From Allomyces macrogynus ATCC 38327 (Eukaryota > Blastocladiomycota > Blastocladiomycetes > Blastocladiales > Blastocladiaceae), in NCBI GenBank assembly GCA_000151295.1, contig GG745362.1, positions 196,570 through 260,569 of the forward strand: a DNA stretch of 64,000 nucleotides, in the 5' to 3' direction. Of this stretch, positions 53,674-62,143 are shown one piece after another; position 1 is the first letter of the stretch; the number at the start of each line of letters is the position of its first letter. The translations under genes were made by a program, and so were the position numbers. The notes beneath the pieces were generated by a model that searched no databases, was not told the origin of the DNA, and was given only the letters and a program-made list of their open reading frames with translations.

Positions 53674-55673
53674 GTAGAGACTCAGGGTCACGTGCACCCC
53701 AACCGCTGACAGAGTGACGTTGCTCATCCAGTTGAAGCAGTAGGTGTGGGTCGAGTCAAGATACACTGGGGCTGATGTACTCATCCATGTATTGCCAGAC
53801 TTGACGCTCTGGGCAGAGACCAGGGTCAGCGAACTGGGGAAATTGCCTGATGTACTGCTCGTGTAATCATAGAGATATACAGTGGCATTGTGTTCTGCAG
53901 ACGGATTGCTCAAGTACCAGCACAACGTGTTGGCCATGTACCATCCACTGGTTGACACAGTGAAACACCCACCAGTGCCAGATGCACGAACTGCACCTGC
54001 AGGAACCGATCTGTTGACAAGTGCCATTTGCATGTTTGCGCCAGCCAGTTTGACAAACGACGTGGCTGTGAATGCAATGGGCGCCAAAGAGTTGAACATA
54101 ATCTGACCATAGTGGAGGGTGGGGAGCATGCTTGACTGCACCTGGCCCCATGTTGCCGCATGGTTGTTTGCCGTGGCATCTGAGCACTGAACCGTCCCAT
54201 TTACCTGCAGCTTCAAGGTTCTACTGGGAGCTGCTCCAATCGACATGTTCCCCCCAGCACAGACTTGGATACTGTTGCTAGTGCCCGTGTTCAGTTCACC
54301 ATAGCCGTATGCACGATTGAATGCCAAATTCATGAGCTTGGAGCCTGTGAGTGTTGTAAAGTCAATGTAACACACGCCATTGCTGCCACCACCATCATTG
54401 CAGCGCATTTCAAAGCCCGCATTGCTGCTGCTGTAGACATACAGCCCTCGAGTGGTCATCCAGTTGGTCCCAATGCCGCCAGAGACAACCAGTGCACCCA
54501 TTGTTGCACTGGTCATGGGAGTGGTATCAGTGATGTGTGTCTGGCCACCTACCCACAGCCTCTTCCCAACACCAGCCCCACCTGACAGAACCAGAGTGCC
54601 AGTCGATGAACTGGTACTGTCAGTGGTGTTGGTAAAGGTGTTTTGGTTTGCCGTGCTGACCATTCCAGCAGTCACAGTGGCAATCAGCGAGTTGACTTGG
54701 GACAGGGGCGTCAGGTGAGTGCCCACAGTGGCTGTTGCACTGCTGACATTCCCTGTTGCAACCACATTGCCGCCCACATACAGATTTTTGCAATACCTGC
54801 CCCACCAGCCACTGTCAGCGCACCACTCGCCGAGGAAACACTGTCAGTCGTCACAGTCAATGCCACAGCAGATGAAGGGGTCAGAAGGCCCATGGTGCCT
54901 GCAGAAACCAAGCCCTGAACCTGTGTGAGGGTCAGCACATGGGAGCCGGCAACAGCCGTGGCAGCTGTAAGGTTCCCTGTCACACTCACACTGCTGCCAA
55001 TGTTGACGCTCTTTGCCACGCCCAGACCGCCCTGAATGACCACACCGCCTGTTGACATTGTGGCGCTCTCAGTCATGTTGCCAAACGTGAATTGCTGGCC
55101 CAATCCAAGCGTGGACTGCGATAGTGTTCCGCTCACAATGGAGCCATTCACAGACGACACCTTGGTGCTAACGTCTGGCAGATTGGCCAGCAGGACGGTC
55201 CCAGTCAGTTTTGTCGAGTCAAGACCCGAGATTTGGGTGTTGGAAACCTGGCCAATGAGCTTGGTGGCGCTCAGACCAGTGACATTCGCATCGCCAAAGG
55301 TGCCCATGACCTGTGATGAGAGGATGCTTGGGAGGACACTCAGAGGCAGCACACCCGACGTGATTTTGGCCATGTCCAGTGATGCGACCTTTGCATTTGT
55401 GACTGAGCCGTCAGTCAGCCGTGAGCCATTCACAGTGGACAGCTTGGCGTCTGTAATACCCCCATCTTTCACAGACAGCTGGTTGTTGACATTCACGGAA
55501 AAGGTGGTTGTGTTGTAGGCCAGACCCACATTGCCACCAGTGGCTGTCAGGGGAGTGCTTGCTACAATGTTTGCTGTGCCTGCCACAACATTGGCAATTG
55601 CTGCGGCCAATTCGGCGTCTGTGGCATATGAGCTGTCTGCAGTCAGCCCAAATACGTTTAGTGGAGTGTTCAT
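53662..55673 (-). CDS. Fibre-like protein with phage tail-fibre repeats
   Basis: About 670 residues after correcting a one-base frame change. The first frame (55673 to about 54790) has the repeats DGGITDAKLS, DGSVTNAKV and TGVLP-type units and SGGVVIQGGLGVAKSVNIG. The second (about 54790 to 53662) continues with LVLSGGAGVGKRLWVGGQ and ALVVSGGIG. The shift lies in a run of five A residues on the coding strand near 54789; one more A restores GGAGIAK followed by LYVGGNVVATGNV. Such repeats are typical of trimeric tail/fibre proteins of phages and large algal viruses. The C-terminal third (C1q/knob-like size, aromatic and Thr-rich) probably binds the host. Ends in TAA. Confidence 0.8.
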
Positions 55674-55704
55674 GTGGATAATTATATTCTAGACATAAAA
55701 ATAA

Positions 55705-55983
55705 ATGAACAGCTTCAAAGAACATTTTGAGACGCTGGATGAGCTTGGTGAGTACCTGTGTCTGCCCAAAGCCTTTTATGACCTCGATGATGGGGCCAAG
55801 GAAGCCTACATTGACCGCTACATGAAGGAGAAGCAAAAGAAGATGCAGCAGTATCAGTTCGTCAAGGACACCACAGACCAGGACCATGCCTCAGCAGTCC
55901 ATGACTGAATGCGGCTCAAATTGAAGAAACGCGAATTGGAGCGCGAGAAAGCCCAGCGGAACCTGCTCCTTGGACTTTCGTGA
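55705..55983 (+). CDS. Small coiled-coil protein with in-frame TGA
   Basis: 67 codons to the first TGA (55906-55908), then 24 more in-frame codons rich in Lys, Arg, Glu (LKLKKRELEREKAQRN) to a second TGA at 55981. If both are sense the frame ends at TAA 56005. The first part is acidic/aromatic (FKEHFETLDELGEYLCLPKA) then Lys/Gln-rich. The segment after the first TGA continues a helical heptad-like pattern, supporting read-through. A TATA-like TTATATT and ATAAAAATAA precede the start, and it is divergent from the fibre gene. Function unknown. Confidence 0.55.
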
Positions 55984-56022
55984 AATTTCTTTCTTGGTCT
56001 TAGTTAAACATTTCAACCAAAC

Positions 56023-57588
56023 ATGCCTCCTGGTCCAGCAACTATTGCCCGCAGGGCAATTATCAAGAAAATCCTTGAAGAAAATAATGATGTCATTGTG
56101 CCTCACAAAAACGGGTTTCGCATTAAACATACAAAGCAGAAGAGGAGTTATAATACATCAACAACGTGGTTCCTGCATGACCTAATGCGGTTCTTCGAGT
56201 CAATCAAGCGCACCAGGCCACTTCAGAGTGAAGAAGACATGGACACACTCAACACATTGGTGGCTCAACTTCCTCCCATGAAACATCGAGGCAACCAGGA
56301 GTTCATCAAAGATTCAGAAATTGGCGGGGACAACATGGACGTGGATAACAATGCAAGGGACAATGGGTTGGATAGTGAGCAGTCAGATGTTGAAATGCCA
56401 AGTGATGAGGATGACGAGCCAGCCAATGTAAACCCCAATGCAGGTGTTCAGTACCCCCCTCCTGATGACATGTGGGTGACGCATGGACGTCTGCAGCCTG
56501 AGCTTGTCATTGAGGTGCCCCATCCAGATATGCAAATGGTGCCAGTTGACCCCTCACTTCCACCCATCCTTGCCCGCCAAATGGCAAAGGAACCGCCCAC
56601 TGCTCTTGTGCCTGTGCTGGACGAATATGAGCGAGCACTGTCAACTGCACGAAACAACAATGGTGTTGCCAGTCCAGTGGGTGCACACTGGAATCCAGCA
56701 GTGGGTGGCAACCACCAGGCCATCATGCTCACACAGCAGAACAACACCTTGAACCAGCAAAACATCCAGAACAACCTCACTCAGAACAATCTCACTCAGA
56801 ACACGCTCAACCAGCAGAACATCCAAAACATTCAGAACATCATTCAGACCTATCCAGGCATCGAACTGGCACTTGCCACACTATTCCAAGGCATCCAGGC
56901 CACGTTCCTCAACATCAGTGAGCGCAACAATGCACTCCTGCAAGCCCTGAGTGGCCTGGAGATGGAACTCAAGGCAGAGGGCGGGAACACTGCCCAGCTT
57001 GCAAGCCAGTATGTCCAAGAGCAGCTTGAGCACCTTGCACTTGAACAGGGGCTGCGGGACTTTGAGAACAATGCTGAGATTAAGGACAACAAGGCACGAA
57101 TCAACAAGATTGGTCTCATTACAGAAGCACTTGCAGATGGACAATCTTCAATGCAGGCAACACTTGACCAAGTCCCTGAGCAGCTGTCAGCCCTCCCTGG
57201 TCGTGTCATTGATGCCCTCAACCAGTCAGCCAATAATCCCCTCAACAAGCTGTCAGGCATCCTTGAACAGGCGCAGAACACGGTGGAAGTTATTGGCGCC
57301 AATGGGAGCAAGGGTGGTGGTGGTGGTGATGGACCAGGGCTCCAGGAGCAGAAGATGATGAATGACACACTTAAGCAAATTGCCAGTGCACTCAACAAAA
57401 CCCCTCGCATGCCATGGGACGACAAGCCGCGCACTGTCGACAACTACTTTGCCACTGTGCCCTGCTTCCACAAGAACCCATGTGCGCCTTTCACAGTGCC
57501 AGCAAACGTGGGTGCACGTGTCATCAAGCCCTATGGACCAAAGGTCTACTACGTCCCACAAGGCTTTGGCGGCGTCCAGGACAAATAA
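56023..57588 (+). CDS. Large Q/N-rich structural-type protein
   Basis: 521 residues, intact, with ATG shortly after the TTTCTTTCTTGG...GTTAAAC motif. The N-terminal 75 residues are basic and compact, then an acidic linker (SDEDDEPANVNPN) and a Pro-rich region. At about 245-275 there is a Gln/Asn tandem block (TLNQQNIQNNLTQNNLTQN) and then long amphipathic helices (QEQLEHLALEQGLRDFENNA). A Gly run, and a C-terminal conserved-looking domain (RTVDNYFATVPCFHKNPCAP), close the protein. No family recognised. Its place before the ATPase and MCP, and its length, suggest a minor capsid, scaffold or tether protein; inference only. Confidence 0.65.
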   Translation: MPPGPATIARRAIIKKILEENNDVIVPHKNGFRIKHTKQKRSYNTSTTWFLHDLMRFFESIKRTRPLQSEEDMDTLNTLVAQLPPMKHRGNQEFIKDSEIGGDNMDVDNNARDNGLDSEQSDVEMPSDEDDEPANVNPNAGVQYPPPDDMWVTHGRLQPELVIEVPHPDMQMVPVDPSLPPILARQMAKEPPTALVPVLDEYERALSTARNNNGVASPVGAHWNPAVGGNHQAIMLTQQNNTLNQQNIQNNLTQNNLTQNTLNQQNIQNIQNIIQTYPGIELALATLFQGIQATFLNISERNNALLQALSGLEMELKAEGGNTAQLASQYVQEQLEHLALEQGLRDFENNAEIKDNKARINKIGLITEALADGQSSMQATLDQVPEQLSALPGRVIDALNQSANNPLNKLSGILEQAQNTVEVIGANGSKGGGGGDGPGLQEQKMMNDTLKQIASALNKTPRMPWDDKPRTVDNYFATVPCFHKNPCAPFTVPANVGARVIKPYGPKVYYVPQGFGGVQDK

Positions 57589-57609
57589 TTTTCAGCATAA
57601 AGTATAACC

Positions 57610-58396
57610 ATGTTCACGGTGAAAGCGCTTGACAACCAGGCCCATTGAGGTGGCCCCCCTTGTGCCCAAGATACCAGCCACAGTGTGTATGTTGGGGCCC
57701 AAGGCAGTAGGCAAGTCCACAATGGCACTCAACATGATTCTGTCACCACAGTGTTGGCAGCACTGTTTTTCAAAAATTTACGTGTTTTCGCCCACCTCGC
57801 ACCTTGACACAAAGTGGCAGCAGCTTACCGAAACGCCTGTCCTCAAACACGACCCGAAAGCCCCCTACAACCCAGAGCTGCTCGCCGTGTCACGCGACTG
57901 CTTCATTCACGAGGTGGACGACATGGAGGCCAAATTAAAGGAAATCGCCATGCTTCAGGACCCCGAGAAGCGCGACTTTACAAAGCACCCTGGGACCATT
58001 GACAACATTCTCATTGTGCTGGACGACATTGCAGGCACAAAGTTTGCCCGCTTGCGCTTCCTCGACAGCTTCATTGCACTGTCCCGCCATTGAAAGTGCT
58101 CCATGATTATGTCGGTGCAGCTGTTCAAGGCCATTTTGCTGCTTGCTCGCAACAACATGTTGTATTATGTGCTGTTCAAGACATACAACAAAAACGAGTT
58201 GCAGACCATTTATGATGCATGTGGAGGTCGATTCACGTGGGAAGAGTTCCTGGCAGTGTGCAACAAAATTGTCGCAACACCACATGCAACTCTGAACATC
58301 AACATGCAGAACCCAGGTGTCAGGTATCGTTACAACAACTCATTCCACTCGTTTATTATGCGAGAACAGCACCAACAGGAAGATGAGTACTTGTAA
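57610..58396 (+). CDS. A32-type DNA-packaging ATPase, frameshift and in-frame TGA
   Basis: The N-terminus starts at ATG 57610 (MFTVKALDNQ) after AAGTATAACC. A one-base excess in the AGGCCC stretch near 57640 moves the main frame, which continues EVAPLVPKIPATVCMLGPKA. Walker A is GPKAVGKST, Walker B-like ILIVLDDIAG, then DSFIALSRH and TGA (58091-58093), followed in frame by KCSMIMSVQLFKAILLLARN to TAA. FtsK/HerA-type viral packaging ATPases have RH-aromatic/aliphatic-x-x-S-x-I-x-x-x-Q at this point, so the TGA occupies a plausible Trp/Tyr position and the Q motif lies beyond it. Total about 262 residues, normal for the family. Pumps genome DNA into capsids. Confidence 0.85.
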
Positions 58397-58424
58397 TTTT
58401 TTTTCTTGTGTCTTTTCTAAACCC
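58397..58424 (+). promoter_or_regulatory. Late-promoter-like motif before MCP of element 2
   Basis: An eight-T run, CTTGTGTC, then TTTTCTAAACCCC immediately before ATG 58432. A GTG at 58408 is in frame but lies inside this motif, so ATG 58432 is taken as the start. Confidence 0.5.
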
Positions 58425-58431
58425 CCTCAAC

Positions 58432-59745
58432 ATGACTTCACCCATGACTAACTTTGCCAATGTCCTCCTGACGTCACTCGGCAAGGAGATGATTTACACT
58501 CCACCCAAGCAGGTGCCAGTTGCTGACTGCATGACCATTAAATTCTCGTGCACACAGGGTTCTGCATTTTCTGCATCTGGCAACGGTCTTGGCTCAACCA
58601 TCCGCTTCCAGATTCCGGCCGTGAACAAGATTGTGGACTTGTCAGCAGGTGTGCATTTTTCGTTCAAGGCCTCAATGTACAAGGACGCAGCATGCACTCA
58701 GCCCATGACTGCTGGTGCCCCAGAGACGTACTTTACAGAAGGTATCCACTCATGCGTTCAACAACTGCATTTGCTCACGTCCAGTGACCAGTTGCTTGAA
58801 GACATCAATGGCTACAGGTTGTTAACCTGCATGCTCAGTGATGCGACGGTCCCTGCCACGCTCAAGTTGACAGTGCTGTCAATTGGCCAGGGGTATGGTG
58901 ACCCTGTGCACTGCTCAGGGGCCAACTGCCAGTTCATTATCCCACTGCACTCTGCTCTCCTGACCCAGGACCGCTGGCTCAACCTCAAGCACACCTCACG
59001 CCGCATCATTGAAATCATGCTCACTGAGCCCAAGGCTTGCATGATTAACACCATGGGCATGGTTGGTGGCTACGTGGTCAGTGAGCCATACCTCATGGTC
59101 AATACAGTGACCCCCCACGCTGCTCAGCTTGCGCAACTTGACGCGGCATGGGCCTCAGCTGGTGGTGTCATGTTCACTGGCACTACATGGGCCCGCAAGA
59201 CACCCGCCTTTGTCACCCCCACAGGCTCAATTGTTGTGTCGGACCACCACAGCTTGCAGAAATGCATCCTTGCATCATTCCGCACTCCCCAGTACCATGG
59301 CAAGGCTAATGTGGACCCCCTGGCTCGTGGTCTGCCCATCACAAGTTACCAAATCAAGAATGCTGATGAGATGGTCCAGCTGCGCCCCATTGACTGCACA
59401 GGCTATGCCCCCGAGGCCTTGCATGAGCTTGAGGTCTTTGCAAAGGGGCACACTGTTGGTGAACTGACACCCGCCAAGTGGGTTGACCGTGGTTATTCTT
59501 CGGGCGGTTCCTTTGTTCCCCCTCAGGGTCAGTTTATCCTTGCACTCACCTTTGAGACGTCCTCGCTCATCTCAGGTTCAGACAAGGCCAAGAAGTCAGG
59601 TGTGGACCTCGAAATCCTCACAACTGGTGAGCCATTCACAGTTGACAACTCGCTTGGCTCAGTCATGTATTGTTGTGACGTCTTTGTTGGCTACGTGACC
59701 TTGATTTCGTTCAATGCTGACAGCTCAGTGGACGTCTTCAATTAA
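58432..59745 (+). CDS. Major capsid protein of PLV element 2
   Basis: 437 residues from ATG 58432 (MTSPMTNFANVLLTSLGKEM) to TAA. It aligns colinearly with the element 1 MCP: YTPPKQ...  near the start, YFTEGIHSCVQQLHLLTSSD against FTEGIHCLIATIRLYTSTG, LSIGQGYG against LGVCQGYF, GELTPAKW against GDISPAKW, and a hydrophobic Val-rich end. The gene is intact, without in-frame TGA; its Trp codons are TGG. Predicted double jelly-roll capsid protein by gene order and size. Identity between the two copies is low by eye, so the elements are distinct lineages, not recent copies. Confidence 0.85.
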   Translation: MTSPMTNFANVLLTSLGKEMIYTPPKQVPVADCMTIKFSCTQGSAFSASGNGLGSTIRFQIPAVNKIVDLSAGVHFSFKASMYKDAACTQPMTAGAPETYFTEGIHSCVQQLHLLTSSDQLLEDINGYRLLTCMLSDATVPATLKLTVLSIGQGYGDPVHCSGANCQFIIPLHSALLTQDRWLNLKHTSRRIIEIMLTEPKACMINTMGMVGGYVVSEPYLMVNTVTPHAAQLAQLDAAWASAGGVMFTGTTWARKTPAFVTPTGSIVVSDHHSLQKCILASFRTPQYHGKANVDPLARGLPITSYQIKNADEMVQLRPIDCTGYAPEALHELEVFAKGHTVGELTPAKWVDRGYSSGGSFVPPQGQFILALTFETSSLISGSDKAKKSGVDLEILTTGEPFTVDNSLGSVMYCCDVFVGYVTLISFNADSSVDVFN

Positions 59746-59775
59746 TTTTCTTGTTCAAGAGTTAAACCCCCTCCC

Positions 59776-60030
59776 ATGAATACCCGCTCAATTTGGACCT
59801 CATTTAAAACGGCGATTGCCTCCCATGGCCACTATGTCAAAAACAACTTCAAGAACATTACCACTGGTATTCGTGAAGTCGCCTGTTTTGCATCAAAAGT
59901 TCCTCCGCTAGCTGGCCCTGCTGCATTCGTGTCATGTGCCACCAACATTGCTGATGATATCTATGACCTCTTTGACGCATGGTCAGGGACAAGCCCCCTG
60001 GACAGTGGCGGAACAGCAGGAGGCGTGTAA
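59776..60030 (+). CDS. Small amphipathic capsid-module protein (84 aa), element 2
   Basis: Same length as the element 1 counterpart at 1340-1594, with T-rich TTTTCTTG...GTTAAACCCC just upstream. Features: TRSIWTSFKTAIASHGHYVK start, a central hydrophobic PPLAGPAAFVSCATNIADDI segment, then YDLFDAW and a Gly/Ser tail. The pair share the W-x-x-F near the N-terminus, the ADDI/ASDI element and an aromatic-rich end. Likely a minor virion protein; function unknown. Confidence 0.7.
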   Translation: MNTRSIWTSFKTAIASHGHYVKNNFKNITTGIREVACFASKVPPLAGPAAFVSCATNIADDIYDLFDAWSGTSPLDSGGTAGGV

Positions 60031-60052
60031 ATTTTTTCTCAGATAGCTTTAA

Positions 60053-60818
60053 ATGTCAGTCCCTCGCATCAAATACATCACCGTGTGCTCCAAGGACCTG
60101 GAGAATGGGGTCTCATACCGCCTCCCATGCGCTGTCCAGACCCAGGGTATTCGAGTGGTCAGTGCCATGATTCCCAACACGTGGTACAACATCACTGAGA
60201 CCAACAATTACCTTTATGTTGTCAGTTACTGTGGCCTTTATGGTCTTTATGGTGCCATTGAGGTGCCTCCTGCATACTACACTCCACAGTCACTTGTCAA
60301 TAAACTCACAGAACTGCTCAACAACTCTCGGGGTGTGGTCTGTGACTTGGAACCCGGCCACTGGTCATGTGACCATCGCCAACACTACCATGGGCTTCCG
60401 TATCGAGCGCAAAAAACCAAATAGCATTCACCGAAACCTCGGATTTGGCACTGAGCCTTGGTCAGATGATGACGTTGTGAATGCTGCAAATCAACCCAAA
60501 ACAATAACTGGTCAATATGCCATTGGCCTTGCCCGCATTGAGACGATTCACCTCAAGTCCAACCTCGGGACCATGTTGGCAGACTACACCCACTCGTCCT
60601 TCCCCAATGTTGGCTCACTCGTGGCGTCTTTCCATGTGCAGGGCGGTTGGGGGCAGTCATTCGTGTACCAGAACTCGTCCACTGAATTCTTTAACTTTGA
60701 TTCAAAAGCCATCACTGAGGAAGTCATGGAGATTGAGCTTGAGCTGTGTGACAACAAGCTGTGACCCATCAACTTCAATGGCCACAACTGGACCATCCAG
60801 CTTGCATTCCTGACGTAA
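60053..60818 (+). CDS. Penton-like minor capsid protein, frameshift and in-frame TGA
   Basis: Starts MSVPRIKYITVCSKDLENGV directly after GCTTTAA. Around 60355 the frame changes by one base (an extra G in CCCGGCC). The main frame continues GHVTIANTTMGFRIERKKPN to DNKL, then TGA at 60762-60764, then PINFNGHNWTIQLAFLT and TAA. The element 1 homologue reads DEQL-A-PIDFLGQ and VTLAFI, so the 18 codons after the TGA are clearly the authentic end of the protein. About 254 residues in total, matching the 251 of element 1. Confidence 0.78.
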
Positions 60819-60843
60819 ATTAATTTTTGATTGTATATAGTAA

Positions 60844-60942
60844 ATGTTTGGCTTTGAAGTTGCGATTCTGTGCATGAACGTTGTCATCCTCCTGTCGCAG
60901 TTTGCCATCATTGGCTACAATGCCCACCACAACAAGGGCTGA
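60844..60942 (+). CDS. 32-aa single-pass membrane protein, element 2
   Basis: One hydrophobic helix (VAILCMNVVILLSQFAIIGY) with the tail NAHHNKG. It aligns with the element 1 peptide at 2409-2507 over its full length (same Asn position, IIGY and AH). It ends at TGA 60940; if UGA is sense in this element it gains six residues and stops at TAA 60958-60960. Preceded by TTTTTGATTGTATATAGTAA. Confidence 0.65.
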   Translation: MFGFEVAILCMNVVILLSQFAIIGYNAHHNKG

Positions 60943-61018
60943 AAATTTAATCGTGACTAAGTTTAAACGCAAACGCACATGTGCCTCATGTTTTAATTCC
61001 GACTTGTAGACAAAGGCA

Positions 61019-61180
61019 ATGAAGGTTCTTGCGACAACCACACAAAACCTCCACCGGCAGGAGCCAAAGACAGTGGAGCAACCACCCAGAACAACCAGCC
61101 AGAGAACCCAACCAGTCTTCCCTATGGCAGTCCGCGTAAAACTCAAGCCCGGCGAAGTCTACTGGCTATCCTTAAACTAA
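61019..61180 (+). CDS. 53-aa basic protein, last gene of capsid module, element 2
   Basis: Thr/Gln/Arg-rich N-terminal half and a C-terminal motif AVRVKLKPGEVYWLSLN ending at TAA, equivalent to the end of the element 1 protein at 2561-2707. The spacing from its stop to the hairpin (11 bases) is almost identical to element 1 (12 bases). Confidence 0.6.
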   Translation: MKVLATTTQNLHRQEPKTVEQPPRTTSQRTQPVFPMAVRVKLKPGEVYWLSLN

Positions 61181-61190
61181 CTGTGTCTCG

Positions 61191-61221
61191 CACACTGCAC
61201 GGAAACCATTCGTGCAATGTG
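61191..61221 (+). terminator. Conserved hairpin after the element 2 capsid module
   Basis: CACACTGCACGG, loop AAACCA, TTCGTGCAATGTG. Both stem arms are identical to those of element 1 (2719-2749); only the loop differs. It ends the last gene of the plus-strand structural block and lies about 250 bp inside the right TIR. Confidence 0.6.
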
Positions 61222-61467
61222 TATTTTATTCATATCGTGGGGGTGGTGGAGGGTCGGGTTCCTGGCGTGTCCAGTTGGAGCAGGCTATCACGGCTATTGT
61301 CCTGGGGACGTTACCAGTGGCTCTACGTCTCTCACCATAATGCGCATGCGTGTGCACCACTTGGGTGGCACTGAACAGACACAGCTGACTGGCGTTTGGT
61401 TCATGGAGTTCATGGTGTTCATGGTTTAGCACATGCCAAGAAAACCTTGGTGGTTGTCCGAAAACGG

Positions 61468-62138
61468 GTGCAGTGGACATAGTTGGGTAAACTATGTCCA
61501 GGTGTGTCCACTCTAAATGGCCTCCCAGACCCATTGGACACACTGGACACACTGGACACACTTCAATTGATGTTCAGAAAATACAAAAAAAGGGGAATGT
61601 GTGCAGATTGTGCACATCTTCTCCCCCCTTTTTCTATAGCCATCTATTTTTTCAACCCTGTCCAGTGTGTCCAGTGTGTCAAAACCTATCTGGGAGGCCA
61701 TTTGGAGTGGACACACCCTGGACATAGTTTGCCCAAGTGTGTCCACAAAAAAACCCTTCCAACCCATCCCCAGCCATTCCCCAAACCCCCTGGCCCCAAG
61801 GCAGCTGCGCTGCCCGCGCATGGACCTAGGTCCCAGACCCCAGTTCCTAGGTTCATCTTCCCAGTCAAACCATCCCCAGCACCCTTTCTCAGACTTGCTT
61901 GCAGTACACATCCCCAAAAGTCACTCCCCGACTGGCGAGGACCTAGGTCCCAGATTACCGTTCCCCGTCCCCAGGCTTACAGGGGTATGTCCAGAGACAT
62001 TAATCGAAGTGGTCGCGGAGGGGGTTCATGGAGGGGGTGGTCCTGGAGCGGCGTGGACCTAGGACCGCATTTTGACTTAGGGTTGGACCTAGGCCAGGGT
62101 CCTAGGGCACATGTGGCGGGACCTCGAGGTCCCCACCA
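61468..62138. repeat. Right terminal inverted repeat of element 2
   Basis: 671 bp, the inverted counterpart of 47261-48045. It ends GGGACCTCGAGGTCCCCACCA. It differs by scattered substitutions, a short A-run segment (61744-61752) and absence of the TTATGCGAA-repeat stretch. Confidence 0.93.
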
Positions 62139-62143
62139 GAGCG
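62139..62143. repeat. Target-site duplication GAGCG, right
   Basis: Second copy of the five bases that precede the element at 47256-47260. Confidence 0.85.

Larger units (their letters stand above)
47261..62138. mobile_element. Complete Polinton-like virus provirus (element 2)
   Basis: A 14,878-bp element with terminal inverted repeats, TG...CA ends and a 5-bp target duplication. It carries the PLV/virophage core (TVpol-SF3 helicase, A32-type ATPase, double jelly-roll-type MCP, penton-like protein) with an rve integrase that explains the ends and the duplication. Gene plan: replication gene (minus), zinc protein, recombinase-like and integrase (plus), fibre (minus), then a plus-strand block of structural genes. 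No family B polymerase or Ad-type protease was found, which sets it apart from true Polintons. Six genes have an in-frame TGA and three have one-base frame changes. Confidence 0.93.

Noticed and set aside
58408..58431. Upstream GTG start for the MCP of element 2
   Set aside because: It lies inside the T-run/TAAAC motif, and the ATG at 58432 fits the spacing seen in other genes.
48581..60764. Selenocysteine as the explanation for in-frame TGA
   Set aside because: None of the affected families is a selenoprotein, sites are not redox motifs, and no SECIS-like structure was noticed. Not formally excluded.
1..62138. Elements 1 and 2 as two ends of one large element
   Set aside because: Each has its own MCP, penton and small genes in the same orientation, the sequences are strongly diverged, and element 2 has its own complete TIRs and target duplication.
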